Shown here: one piece after another, positions 27,013-35,090 of the stretch
Numbering within the stretch: position 1 is the first letter of the stretch
Layout: each line of letters opens with the position of its first letter
Origin: JARBUG01 sp035628915
GTDB taxonomy: Bacteria; Bacillota; Sulfobacillia; Symbiobacteriales; Symbiobacteriaceae
DNA: 64,000 nucleotides
Direction of reading: 5' to 3'
Assembly (NCBI GenBank): GCA_035628915.1
Contig: DASPIW010000005.1
Location: 124,001 to 188,000 of the forward strand
Position numbers and translations under genes: made by a program
The notes under the pieces: model-generated
The model's input: the letters and a program-made list of their open reading frames with translations, nothing else
Told to the model about the DNA's origin: nothing
The model's database searches: none

Positions 27013-27882
27013 TTGTACAAGCTGACGCCCACCCAACCCTACAGCTTTGCCCTGAGCCTCAAGCGCCTGCAGGACCTGCCCCGCCAGATCATCGGGCGGG
27101 TGGAGGAGGGGCCGTCGTATGTCCGAGCCCTGGAGCAGAATGGCCGGCTCGGGCTGGTGCGCATCACGGATGCTGGCGACGGCAGCCTCGGCGTGGAGAT
27201 CCGCGGCGACCTGGAGCCGTCTGCCGTGCTGGGCGCCGTGCGCCGGGCATTTGCCCTCGACCAGGACCTGTCGGCGTACTACCGGTACATGGATGCCGCC
27301 GACCCGGTTATGGCGGGCATCGCACGCCGGTACAGCGGCGCCCGGCCCATCGGCGCATTTGATCTCTTCGAGTCGCTGACATTCAGCATTATCGCCCAGC
27401 AGATCACCATGTCCTTTGCCTTCACCTTGAAAGAGTCGCTGGTGGCGCTCGCCGGTGGCACTTTCGATGGCTACCCCGCCTTCCCGTCCGCCCAGTCGGT
27501 GGCAAAGCTGGACTACAGCGACCTGACGAGCCGGAAGTACACCCGCAAGAAGGCGGAGTACATCATCGATATCGCCAGGGCGGTCGCAGCGGAGCAGCTC
27601 GACCTGGAAGCCGCCGTGGCGCAGCCCTTTGACGCGGCGGTCAAGGCATTGACGGCCATTCGGGGCGTTGGCCGCTGGACGGCGGAATGCCTGCTCATGG
27701 ACGCCGGCGCCCCGGATGCGTTCCCGGCGGGCGACATTGGGATCCGCAATGCAGTGCAGCGGTTCTATGGGCTGGACCACCAGCCCACGGAGGCGGAGGT
27801 GCGGGAACTAGGCCGCCCCTGGGCGCCTAATGGGGCCCTGACCTGCTTTTACCTGTGGCTGGGCTTGCTGGACAAGGGGTGA
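27013..27882 (+). CDS. DNA-3-methyladenine glycosylase II (AlkA-like)
   Basis: A 289-residue glycosylase. An N-terminal AlkA-type beta domain precedes the HhH-GPD core, in which IRGVGRWTAECLLM is the helix-hairpin-helix and the aspartate in AFPAGDIGIRNAV is the catalytic residue. It removes alkylated purines from DNA. TTG 27013 follows GGAGGG by six bases; earlier in-frame codons lack a ribosome site. A small membrane protein gene follows after six bases. Confidence 0.85.
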   Translation: MYKLTPTQPYSFALSLKRLQDLPRQIIGRVEEGPSYVRALEQNGRLGLVRITDAGDGSLGVEIRGDLEPSAVLGAVRRAFALDQDLSAYYRYMDAADPVMAGIARRYSGARPIGAFDLFESLTFSIIAQQITMSFAFTLKESLVALAGGTFDGYPAFPSAQSVAKLDYSDLTSRKYTRKKAEYIIDIARAVAAEQLDLEAAVAQPFDAAVKALTAIRGVGRWTAECLLMDAGAPDAFPAGDIGIRNAVQRFYGLDHQPTEAEVRELGRPWAPNGALTCFYLWLGLLDKG

Positions 27883-27888
27883 TGCAGC

Positions 27889-28041
27889 TTGGACCTGCTG
27901 GTGATTTTCGGGATCATCGCGTGGCTGGTGCCAACCTTCGCGGGGCTCTGGTTCCTGGCGGCCTTCAAGGAGATGCGCGACGAGATCAAACTGATCCGGC
28001 GCTACCTGCAGGCGATTCACAGTCAGCAGCAGCGACAGTGA
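27889..28041 (+). CDS. Small single-span membrane protein (50 aa)
   Basis: A 50-residue peptide starting at TTG, nine bases after AAGGGG, six bases downstream of the glycosylase stop. Residues 3-27 form one membrane helix (LLVIFGIIAWLVPTFAGLWF). A charged amphipathic tail follows (MRDEIKLIRRYLQAIHSQQQ). The form is that of small bacterial membrane modulators; the function is unknown. It ends before a terminator, which supports it as the last gene of the operon. Confidence 0.6.
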   Translation: MDLLVIFGIIAWLVPTFAGLWFLAAFKEMRDEIKLIRRYLQAIHSQQQRQ

Positions 28042-28046
28042 CATGC

Positions 28047-28094
28047 AAAAGCCCCGCAGCCGGCGCGTCAACGCCTGCTGCGGGGCTACTTTTC
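28047..28094. terminator. Bidirectional terminator
   Basis: Outer stem AGCCCCGCAG / CTGCGGGGCT with A-rich and T-rich flanks, between convergent genes. Confidence 0.75.
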
Positions 28095-28111
28095 GTCTCT
28101 AGAACCGGTGG

Positions 28112-28675
28112 CTAGATCTCACCCTGGCTGGCGTACGTCCGCACTTTCTCCAGTTCACGCATAACCATGTTCTGGCCTTCCTGCGTATGCCACCAGTTGT
28201 TGCGGGTGATATCCTCCCGGGTGTCCGGGCAGCAGGTGATCTTGACGCTGCGGGGGATATAGTGCGCCAATGCCTGCTTTACCCGGCGCAGATGATGCGG
28301 AGCGGAGACCACGATCACACCCTGCATGTTCTGCCAGCCGATCAGCTTTTCGATCAGGGCGACGGACATCTTCACGTTCTCCATGGAGTTGACGGACTCG
28401 CACTCGGTAACGATCGCCTCTTCGGGCACGCCCAGGCTCACGCAATGATCCCGCAGCCGAATCGACTCGGAGACGCCGGTGCCGCGCTTGTCACCACCGG
28501 TGATGACGATGCGCGGAGCCAGACCGGCCTTGTACAGTTCGGCTGCCCGTTCTGCCCGCTCAAGCCGCTTGCCGCCGAAGACCAGAATCAGGTCGGCGGG
28601 GATCAGCTCGTCTTCGCAGAACAGGTACTCGGAGATCTCGCGGATCGACATGCCCTCATACAGACGTGCAACCAT
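28112..28675 (-). CDS. YdcF/SanA-like DUF218 family protein
   Basis: A 187-residue protein of the DUF218 family: DLILVFGGKRLERAERAAEL, RIVITGG, then ESVNSMENVKMS (the conserved S/T-x-E-N motif) and VIVVSAPHHLRRV. Members bind nucleotide-like ligands (YdcF binds SAM) and some act in envelope integrity. No membrane helix is present, so this one is cytosolic. ATG 28675 has GGGAGGA upstream. Confidence 0.8.
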   Translation of the reverse strand: MVARLYEGMSIREISEYLFCEDELIPADLILVFGGKRLERAERAAELYKAGLAPRIVITGGDKRGTGVSESIRLRDHCVSLGVPEEAIVTECESVNSMENVKMSVALIEKLIGWQNMQGVIVVSAPHHLRRVKQALAHYIPRSVKITCCPDTREDITRNNWWHTQEGQNMVMRELEKVRTYASQGEI

Positions 28676-28708
28676 GTGGCATTCCTCCCGGAGATGCAAT
28701 TTGCCAAC

Positions 28709-29881
28709 CTAAAATACTCCCAAACGCCCGACCCGGCGGGCTGCCTCCGCCAGGCGTTCTGCCGGCGACGTGAGCGAGACTCTCACGTAACCCTCGCCTG
28801 CCGGGCCGAAACCCACGCCGGGCGCCACCACCACGTGGCACTCCCGCAGGAGCAGATCGGTGAACGATTCACTGGTAAACGGATCGGGGACGGGACACCA
28901 TACGAAAACCGAACCGGCGGACGGTTCCACCTGCCACCCAATGGCCCGGGCGGACTCGACCCATGTGTCCCTCCGGTGCTGATAAACGTCGCGAAGCGAG
29001 TGGACGCAATCTTGCGGACCATCAAGCGCAGCGGCGGCGGCCAGCTGTATGGCGGCCCACTGGCTGCAGTTGAGATGGTCCTGCAGCAGGTTCATGGCGG
29101 CGATGATTTCATTGTTCCCTGCGACGAAGCCGATGCGCCACCCCGCCATGTTGTAGGATTTGGACAGGGTGCAGAACTCAACACCAACCTCTTTGGCTCC
29201 CGGAATCTGCAGGAAGCTGATGGGACGCCGTCCGTCGTAGAACATGTCTCCGTAGGCCAGGTCGTGGGCTACCACGATTTCGTTCTGACGGGCGAACCCA
29301 ACTACATCTGCAAAGAACTCCGGCCCGGCCACGGCCCCCGTGGGGTTGGTCGGGTAGTTCAGGAACATGAGTTTTGCGGCAGAAGCCACCTCCTTGGGTA
29401 TGGCGTTCAAATCGGGCAAGAAGCGGTTTTCGGCAGTAAGCGGCATACTATACGACCGTGCGCCGGCCAGGGCCACGCCGGACCAATAATCCGGGTAACC
29501 AGGGTCGGGCATAAGACAAAAATCGCCCTCGTTCAGCAGACAGAGGCTGATTTCCTGCAGGCCCAGTTTGGACCCAATCAGGATACAGATCTCTGTTTCC
29601 GCGTCGAGAGCGACTTCATATTGCCGAGCATACCAGCGCGCCGCAGCATCCTTGAGCGTCGTGAGACCACTGAACGCGCTGTACTTGTGCGTGGCGGGGT
29701 CCATCGCGGCACGCCGCGCGGCCTCCACCACATGAGCAGGAGTGGGCAAGTCAGGGTTCCCTTGGCCGAGATTGATCACGTCATTTCCAGCGCGCGTGAG
29801 CGCCTGAGTCGTCATCATCAGACGGGCAAAGAGCTGCGCCGGAAGCCGGCTCATGCGGCGTGCTGGAGTGATGTAGCTCAA
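28709..29881 (-). CDS. Class I/II PLP aminotransferase (MtnE/DapL-like)
   Basis: About 390 residues, fold type I. VINLGQGNPDLPTP, the substrate loop PDPGYPDYWSG, NYPTNPTGA, and the PLP lysine in TLSKSYNMAGWRIGF are all present. The whole protein resembles B. subtilis YkrV/MtnE, the methionine-salvage aminotransferase, and LL-diaminopimelate aminotransferases. No methionine-salvage or dap gene is adjacent, so the substrate stays open. The start is uncertain: TTG 29881 gives the usual family N-terminus; ATG 29956 is longer and ATG 29854 shorter. Confidence 0.82.
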   Translation of the reverse strand: MSYITPARRMSRLPAQLFARLMMTTQALTRAGNDVINLGQGNPDLPTPAHVVEAARRAAMDPATHKYSAFSGLTTLKDAAARWYARQYEVALDAETEICILIGSKLGLQEISLCLLNEGDFCLMPDPGYPDYWSGVALAGARSYSMPLTAENRFLPDLNAIPKEVASAAKLMFLNYPTNPTGAVAGPEFFADVVGFARQNEIVVAHDLAYGDMFYDGRRPISFLQIPGAKEVGVEFCTLSKSYNMAGWRIGFVAGNNEIIAAMNLLQDHLNCSQWAAIQLAAAAALDGPQDCVHSLRDVYQHRRDTWVESARAIGWQVEPSAGSVFVWCPVPDPFTSESFTDLLLRECHVVVAPGVGFGPAGEGYVRVSLTSPAERLAEAARRVGRLGVF

Positions 29882-30089
29882 GGGCCACCAACCCCCCTCT
29901 CGGTTCCGAGTACTAAGGTATTCGACTTCGCTTGAGGATTTCCTGTGATCGGGCATTCAACCTTTTCATCCTTTTTGGGGGGTGCGATAGACGGAGGTAA
30001 GAATGCACCAAAAAATCTAGGCGACAATTTGCCTTTGGTGATAAAATACATTCTATGCCCGAGTCCCCGGAGAGGAGCGCGTATCGCCG

Positions 30090-31391
30090 TTGAGTCAGTC
30101 GGTTGCGGCCCCTGCGATTTTTGTGCTGACACTCTATCTGGTGCTGGCCCGCCCCCGAAACCTGGATGCGGGCCTCGCCGCTCTCATTGGAGCCATGCTG
30201 GCCCTGTTCGCTGGGGTGATTACCCTGGCCGACGTTGGAACCGTAGCGGGCATCGTGTGGGATGCCACGTTTGCCCTCATCGCAATCGTTGTGATATCCG
30301 TCGTGCTGGACCAGGCGGGGCTCTTTCGGTGGGCGGCACTGCAAATGGCCCGGCGGGCAGGCGGCGACGGCCGGTCGATCTTCCTGGCCGTCATATTGCT
30401 CGGCTCAGTCGTCTCGACACTGTTCACGAACGATGCCACGGTGTTGATTCTGACGCCGATCGTATATGAAATGCTGGCGGCACTCGGGTTCGATCATCGG
30501 ATGATGCTGCCTTACATGATCGCCTGCGGCTTCGTGGCCGATTCCATGTCAATCCCCCTGGCCGTGTCGAACCTGACCAACATGATCACCGCCAGGTACT
30601 TTGCGCTCGATTTCGGCCGGTTCGCCCTGATGATGTTGATTCCCACCGCGGTCTGCCTTGGCGCCACGGTGGTTGTGCTCCGCTGGTATTACCGCCGCCA
30701 GATTCCCGCCCGCTATGACCCGGCGGTGCTGGAGAGCCCCGCGGAGGCGATTAAAGACCCGTTCCTCTTTCGCGTCGGGCTCGGCGTGCTCGGGTTTATG
30801 GTGTTAGCCTTCTTCCTCAACAGCACCGTAATGCGCCTGCCCGTCTCCTTTGTCATTGCCACGGGCGCCATGGTGCTGCTGCTCGCCAGCATGAAAAACC
30901 GGATTGTAAAGCCGCTGGCCGTGGTGAGGCAAGCGCCCTGGCACGTGGTCATCTTTGCACTGGGCATGTATCTCGTAGTCTACGGCCTGGGCAACGCCGG
31001 ACTGACGGGCTGGTCCGCCGCCCTGCTCGACCGGCTCATCGCACTTGGGCCGGCGGCAGCCGTAATTGGCACAGGCGTGCTGGTGGCGCTGTTCTCCAGC
31101 CTGATGAACAACCTGCCCGGCGTGATGCTCGGCTGCCTTGCGCTGGCGGCAGCGGGCGCCACCGGTGCCATGCGCGAGGGCATGATCCTGGCCAATGTCA
31201 TCGGCTCGGACATCGGCCCGAAGCTGACGCCCATCGGATCGCTGGCCACGCTGATCTGGCTGCACAGCTTGCAGATGCGGGGCATGAAGATTACCTGGCA
31301 GTATTACTTGAAGGTCGGGCTGATCATCACGCCGCCGGTGCTGCTAGCGGCCCTGGGCGCCCTGTGGTTGAGCGTGCGGTTGCTAGGTTGA
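30090..31391 (+). CDS. ArsB/NhaD-type (IT superfamily) anion transporter
   Basis: A 433-residue protein with about eleven to twelve membrane helices. TNDATVLILTPIVY and, in the second half, NNLPGVMLGC are the two symmetric motifs of ArsB-type carriers, and NVIGSDIGPKLTPIGSLATL is the conserved C-terminal signature. It could expel arsenite or carry another oxyanion. No arsR or arsC gene is adjacent, so I do not give the symbol. TTG 30090 follows AGAGGAG. The upstream gap is AT-rich and probably holds its promoter. Confidence 0.8.
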   Translation: MSQSVAAPAIFVLTLYLVLARPRNLDAGLAALIGAMLALFAGVITLADVGTVAGIVWDATFALIAIVVISVVLDQAGLFRWAALQMARRAGGDGRSIFLAVILLGSVVSTLFTNDATVLILTPIVYEMLAALGFDHRMMLPYMIACGFVADSMSIPLAVSNLTNMITARYFALDFGRFALMMLIPTAVCLGATVVVLRWYYRRQIPARYDPAVLESPAEAIKDPFLFRVGLGVLGFMVLAFFLNSTVMRLPVSFVIATGAMVLLLASMKNRIVKPLAVVRQAPWHVVIFALGMYLVVYGLGNAGLTGWSAALLDRLIALGPAAAVIGTGVLVALFSSLMNNLPGVMLGCLALAAAGATGAMREGMILANVIGSDIGPKLTPIGSLATLIWLHSLQMRGMKITWQYYLKVGLIITPPVLLAALGALWLSVRLLG

Positions 31392-31427
31392 GTCAAATGG
31401 CCGGCCGGGTGGCGGGCGCATCGCGTT

Positions 31428-31461
31428 GCAGCACCCCGGCAAAACCGGGGTGCAGTTTGTT
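31428..31461 (+). terminator. Terminator after the ArsB-like gene
   Basis: Stem GCACCCCGG / CCGGGGTGC with loop CAAAA, followed by AGTTTGTT. A TATACT at 31461-31466 directly after it is a good -10 element for the next small gene, although I see no convincing -35. Confidence 0.65.
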
Positions 31462-31498
31462 ATACTACAAGGTAATGAGCAAAGAGGAGGCGGTGTCG

Positions 31499-31732
31499 TT
31501 GACGCCGCAGGAGCGGTTGGAGCAGGCCTGGGTCAAGGCTGGGTATCCAAAGGAGTATCTGCCCAAACAGCAGATTGCGAAGGTGGCACCTTTCGTGGAG
31601 CAGGCCCTGGAGGCCGGGACGGAGGATTTCGTGAAGGCGGGCTGGGTGGCGGCGAAGGTTGATTTTCCTTTTGCCACGAGCCACCCGCGATACCAAGCTT
31701 TATTGGAAGCGTATCGGGAATTGGGGCAGTGA
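31499..31732 (+). CDS. Small soluble hypothetical protein (77 aa)
   Basis: A charged, helical protein (TPQERLEQAWVKAGYPKEY, VAPFVEQALEAGTEDFVKA). Not recognised. TTG 31499 has AGAGGAGG eight bases upstream and a TATACT -10 element about 35 bases upstream. ATG 31475 in the same frame lies almost at the predicted transcript start and is less likely. A terminator follows. Confidence 0.6.
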   Translation: MTPQERLEQAWVKAGYPKEYLPKQQIAKVAPFVEQALEAGTEDFVKAGWVAAKVDFPFATSHPRYQALLEAYRELGQ

Positions 31733-31756
31733 AATGGCCGCGACAGAATAATGTCC

Positions 31757-31797
31757 CAAAAAAGCCAGCCCGAGGGGAGCTCCCCCTCGGGCTGTTT
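31757..31797. terminator. Bidirectional terminator
   Basis: Stem AGCCCGAGGGG / CCCCTCGGGCT, with AAAAAA on one side and TTT on the other, between convergent genes. Confidence 0.8.
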
Positions 31798-31807
31798 GCC
31801 ACGACTC

Positions 31808-33271
31808 CTAATACAGGCCAACGAACCTCGCCACGATATCGATCAGCGCCACCAGGCCCCTGACCGCCCAGCGGGTCTCCTTTTCCATCAGGTTACCGTC
31901 GTAATCGCAAGTACCAAGGCCAGGCGAAATGAAGATGTTGCCGTCGTACGCGATGGTCGGGATGATGCCCATCTGGGCGCAGCCCGTCTGGAAGATGTTC
32001 GACCCGGCGTACATGTCCTCAATGGAGAAGATCGGCAGGCCGAGCATTTCGCCGTCCCAGGTGGCCTCATAGTTGATCTCGACGGTCGTCGAGTTGTACG
32101 ACTTGCTCACCAGCAGCCTCGAGCGCAGCACTGCCGGCAGTGCCTCCAACTCAGAGACCACGATATCGTACAGGTCATCCACGGGCTTGGTGTAGAGGGC
32201 GGGCTTGTCCCGCAGGGCCTCCAGGGCCGCGATCTGGGTCAGCAGGGCCTCCTTGCCGGGGTCGAACGTCACGAAGGCCGCCTTGCCGTAGGAAGCGGTC
32301 GTGCCGTACCGGTCGCCGGCCATGCCCAGGGCCCGGCGCAGGTTGGTGGCCACATCTTCCCGGGCGATCAGCAGGCCCGAAGTGGCGGCGCCCGTCGCCT
32401 TGTCCATGGCGTAGCAGATGACGTCGCAGCCGATGTCGTTCGGGTTGGTCCCGACGAACGGCAGGCCCCAGGCGTTATCCACGATGTACGGCACATTGTA
32501 ATAGCGAGCGATTTCGCCCAGGCGCTTTTGCAAGAGAGGGGCGCCCTTCTGGTCCTTAACCGCGTAGCCATAGCCCGGCGTGTCGTAGCCCAGCGAAGCG
32601 ATAGCGCTCAGCAGGGTCACCTGCTCCTGGGCGACCCGGCGAATGCGCGCTGCCGAAGCCTCCGGATCGACGTGCGTCAGCAGGGGCACCGGCCACGACT
32701 TGATGCCGTGGTTTTCGTACCGGGCGCCTTCCAGGGGGACCATGACGGTGTCCAGGTTGTTCTGCCGCTTGCCGTAGAAGCCCAGTTCACCGGCGGTAGT
32801 GCCGCGGTCCGCGAAAATGTCCTTGTATTTGGCCGGGAACGGCCGGCCGTACCCGCCCTGGTGGTGCATGTGCTTTTCCAGCGGGGCTATGTAGCGTGTG
32901 CGGTAGTTGTCGCCGCGCCCCAGGGCCGGCGGCGTGCAGAGCGTGTCGTATGCCGTCCAGAGGGCTGCCTCGCAGGTGGAGACCGGAATCGGCTCCCACT
33001 GGTCGCCGTACGCGCTCTTGACGACCTCGCGGAGTTTGTCCACCAGCGTGGCCAGCGGAATCACTTCCGTCGCGCCCCGCTCGCCCGCTTCCAGGATGTC
33101 CCGCCGCAGGGGCGCCGGGCAACCTGAGATGGCGCCGGTCAGGCCGAACTTGCCCCGGATCTCCTTGGGAATGCCGATCTCGTCGGCTGCCTTCTTTGCG
33201 TTCGCGTAGATTTGCGGGATATTCTGCTGCAGCGCCTTGTACATCTGGAACTTGTACTGAAAGTTGCTCAT
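31808..33271 (-). CDS. Unidentified PLP-dependent (fold type I) enzyme
   Basis: About 487 residues. The central part looks like a fold-type-I PLP enzyme: VPYIVDNAWGLPFVG supplies the cofactor aspartate and CYAMDKATGAATSGLLIA has the likely Schiff-base lysine. The N-terminal 150 residues (GAISGCPAPLRRDILEAG, HMHHQGGYGRPFPAKY) and the C-terminus (IFISPGLGTCDYDGN) do not match a family I know. A GGGAGG lies before ATG 33271; ATG 33292 is possible. It is preceded by a short broken or selenocysteine-containing gene and an FCD regulator on the same strand, so the set may be one catabolic operon for an amino-acid-like substrate. That role is inference. Confidence 0.6.
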   Translation of the reverse strand: MSNFQYKFQMYKALQQNIPQIYANAKKAADEIGIPKEIRGKFGLTGAISGCPAPLRRDILEAGERGATEVIPLATLVDKLREVVKSAYGDQWEPIPVSTCEAALWTAYDTLCTPPALGRGDNYRTRYIAPLEKHMHHQGGYGRPFPAKYKDIFADRGTTAGELGFYGKRQNNLDTVMVPLEGARYENHGIKSWPVPLLTHVDPEASAARIRRVAQEQVTLLSAIASLGYDTPGYGYAVKDQKGAPLLQKRLGEIARYYNVPYIVDNAWGLPFVGTNPNDIGCDVICYAMDKATGAATSGLLIAREDVATNLRRALGMAGDRYGTTASYGKAAFVTFDPGKEALLTQIAALEALRDKPALYTKPVDDLYDIVVSELEALPAVLRSRLLVSKSYNSTTVEINYEATWDGEMLGLPIFSIEDMYAGSNIFQTGCAQMGIIPTIAYDGNIFISPGLGTCDYDGNLMEKETRWAVRGLVALIDIVARFVGLY

Positions 33272-33295
33272 CGAACGATCCAGACCTCCCATCCG

Positions 33296-33678
33296 CTAAG
33301 CCTTGGCCGGTGTGACAATCGGCAGCCTGAAGAGCCCCTCGGCACCTGCGGCCCGCACACGTTCCCGGATGGCCGCCACGTCGGTGGTGTAGAGGCCCAG
33401 CGCCTTCATCCGCTCAAAGTAGACGGAGCCCGAGCAGGTGAACTTCTGGCTCCAGCCCAGTTCCTCGTCCTGCTTCCTCGTGACGTGGGCGATGGCGTCG
33501 CCGACGGCCAGTTCGGTGGGGATGGTGATCGGTTCCAGTCCCATCTCCAAAACCCCGGCCAGGCCGGCCAGGCTGACCCGCCCGCCGAACGTGGCTCACC
33601 GGAAGCGCAGCACATGCAGCCCTCGCCGTACTTGGTGCAGTTGATGGTTCACCCGGCAGTGCCGGTGGTGTCGATCAA
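33296..33678 (-). pseudogene. Short cysteine-rich gene with internal UGA and frameshift; selenoprotein candidate or pseudogene
   Basis: A perfect AAGGAGGA lies seven bases before TTG 33678. Reading from it gives nine codons (IDTTGTAG), a UGA at 33649-33651, then TINCTKYGEGCMCCASGE, cysteine-rich and clearly coding-like. At about 33593-33598 the frame must slip by -1 to join a frame reading ATFGGRVSLAGLAGVLEMG and onward through ITIPTELAVGDAIAHVTRK to the TAG at 33296, four bases before the PLP-enzyme start region. The whole would be about 127 residues. The UGA sits where a cysteine would suit. The gene either encodes selenocysteine and carries one assembly indel, or it is decaying. I cannot name its family. 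Confidence 0.55.
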
Positions 33679-33691
33679 CGCCGATTCCTCC

Positions 33692-34423
33692 TTAGGCGTT
33701 CTCCTCCGTTTCCAGGACCTGACCATGCTTCCTGATCGCATTGATCACGCCATCCAGATGGGTGATCATCGCGGTCTCCGCCCGATCCGGATCGTGAGCT
33801 GCAATCGCATTGAAGATCTCCCGGTGCTGTTGGGACAGCCCGGGTTTCAGTGCTCGGTGAATCGAGGCCGGAATCAGAGCCATCGCGGCCTGAGCATGTA
33901 TCAGCTGCGTGGCTGCCAGCAGGACACGGTTCCCCGTGATCTGCGCCAGCCGCACGTGAAATGCAAAGTCTGCTTCGGATGTCTCCCTGGCGAGCCCAGC
34001 GGCTTCGTACCGGCTGACCATGGCCGACAGCGCTTCCAGATCCTGCTCGGTGGCGAGCTTGGCGGCCAGCCTGGCCACTTCCCGTTCCAGCGCCCGCCGG
34101 GCGATGAGCACATCGATGACCTCCTTGAGGTCGGCTGCGGTCAGAGCGCGGATGAACTCCCGGGAGGTGCGCGACAGCGCCAGTTCCTGCTGTAGCTCGG
34201 TCCACCGGGCCCTGCCGACTTCAGTCAGACGCCGGCCGCGGTACCCCGTCCGCTCTGTCAGCCCGCGGTAATCGAGCTGGCGCAGAAAACGGCCGACCGT
34301 CGCCTCGCTGATGGTGTTGCCGTGCCTGCGCAGCCAGTCGCAAACGGCACCCGATCCAACCGGTTCTTCCGCCTGGCCCATGAGACTCAGGACCAGATAC
34401 TCCACATCTGCACCCTCACTCAT
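33692..34423 (-). CDS. FCD-domain transcriptional regulator with RNase R-type winged helix
   Basis: About 243 residues. Residues 1-70 form a winged helix of the kind in RNase R and NrpR (AVCDWLRRHGNTISEATVG, then LDYRGLTERTGYRGRRLT) instead of the usual GntR helix-turn-helix. Residues 90-235 form an FCD ligand domain (LIARRALEREVARLAA, FHVRLAQITGNRVLL, QQHREIFNAIAAHD). FCD regulators sense small carboxylates or amino acids. Its gene lies between the frameshifted membrane gene and the UGA-containing gene on the same strand and probably controls the set. ATG 34423 has GGGAGTG upstream. Confidence 0.75.
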   Translation of the reverse strand: MSEGADVEYLVLSLMGQAEEPVGSGAVCDWLRRHGNTISEATVGRFLRQLDYRGLTERTGYRGRRLTEVGRARWTELQQELALSRTSREFIRALTAADLKEVIDVLIARRALEREVARLAAKLATEQDLEALSAMVSRYEAAGLARETSEADFAFHVRLAQITGNRVLLAATQLIHAQAAMALIPASIHRALKPGLSQQHREIFNAIAAHDPDRAETAMITHLDGVINAIRKHGQVLETEENA

Positions 34424-34496
34424 CTTAGTCACTCCCGCCATTGGACCCGTCCCCGGGGACCGGCCTGGGCCGGCCGGTCCGCGGCGGGTATGTAAA

Positions 34497-34834
34497 CTAC
34501 CAGAGGATCACGGCCACCACTGCGCAGAGCAGCAGGCCGAGCACAACAGGGACGAAATTCTTCCGCGCCAGTTCTTCGGCCGACACGCCGCCAAAACCGG
34601 CCACCGCTACCAGCGAAGACCCGGCAGCCAGCGCAGCAGGCATCAGAACGGCGGCCACCAGCGGAATGGCCGGGGTCGGCCGGAGATGATCCCGAACAGT
34701 TCGCGTGCAGCCATGATGTTGGCGTAATAGATTGCTTGTGCGCCTGCCACGATGCCGTCAATGAACCCGCCTTTATAGGCCCAGCCTAAGGCGAATGTAG
34801 CGACGAGCGACGGGATGATGACGCCCTTGCGCAT
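34497..34834 (-). pseudogene. Small membrane protein gene with a -1 frameshift
   Basis: ATG 34834 follows GGGAGGG at nine bases. The first 52 codons encode one to two membrane helices (GVIIPSLVATFALGWAYKGG, then GIVAGAQAIYYANIMAAREL). Near 34675-34684, at GGCCGACC, the coding frame passes to -1, giving AIPLVAAVLMPAALAAGSS and FVPVVLGLLLCAVVAVIL before TAG. Corrected length is about 112 residues. One missing base explains it, whether by mutation or assembly error. A GC-rich inverted repeat at 34457-34480 lies between it and the regulator gene. Not recognised; probably a transporter subunit or membrane partner of the same cluster. Confidence 0.5.
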
Positions 34835-35044
34835 GCTGCATTTCCCTCCCGATTTCACTGGCATTGGTGTAAATCGTTGTGGTTGTTACGCGGCGTCGCT
34901 GCGGGGTCTGCGTCACGAAGCACAGCATGCTCATCATTGATGAGCGAACCACGAGACACAACAAAGCGGGTGTTTGCTGCACCTCCTCGTCGGCTCCGTT
35001 CACCTTTGGTATAGCATTCAGATGTGCAAATGGATATAGATACT

Positions 35045-35070
35045 TGGGTGGGTGGATCTCCACCCACCCA
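35045..35070. terminator. Perfect inverted repeat, probable terminator of the cysteine desulfurase gene
   Basis: TGGGTGGGTGGA TC TCCACCCACCCA, a perfect palindrome 20 bases after the desulfurase stop. The rest of the 34835-35090 gap shows no gene. Confidence 0.6.
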
Positions 35071-35090
35071 TCTGTGTTGGTCGGCAATCG

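Noticed and set aside
30001..30080. Promoter for the ArsB-like gene
   Set aside because: The region is AT-rich with TAAAAT and TTGCCT, but no pair has acceptable spacing, so no site is called.
33600..33650. SECIS hairpin after the UGA at 33649
   Set aside because: Several weak pairings around TGCA repeats can be drawn by eye, but none has a convincing stem with the expected loop; not called without a folding program.
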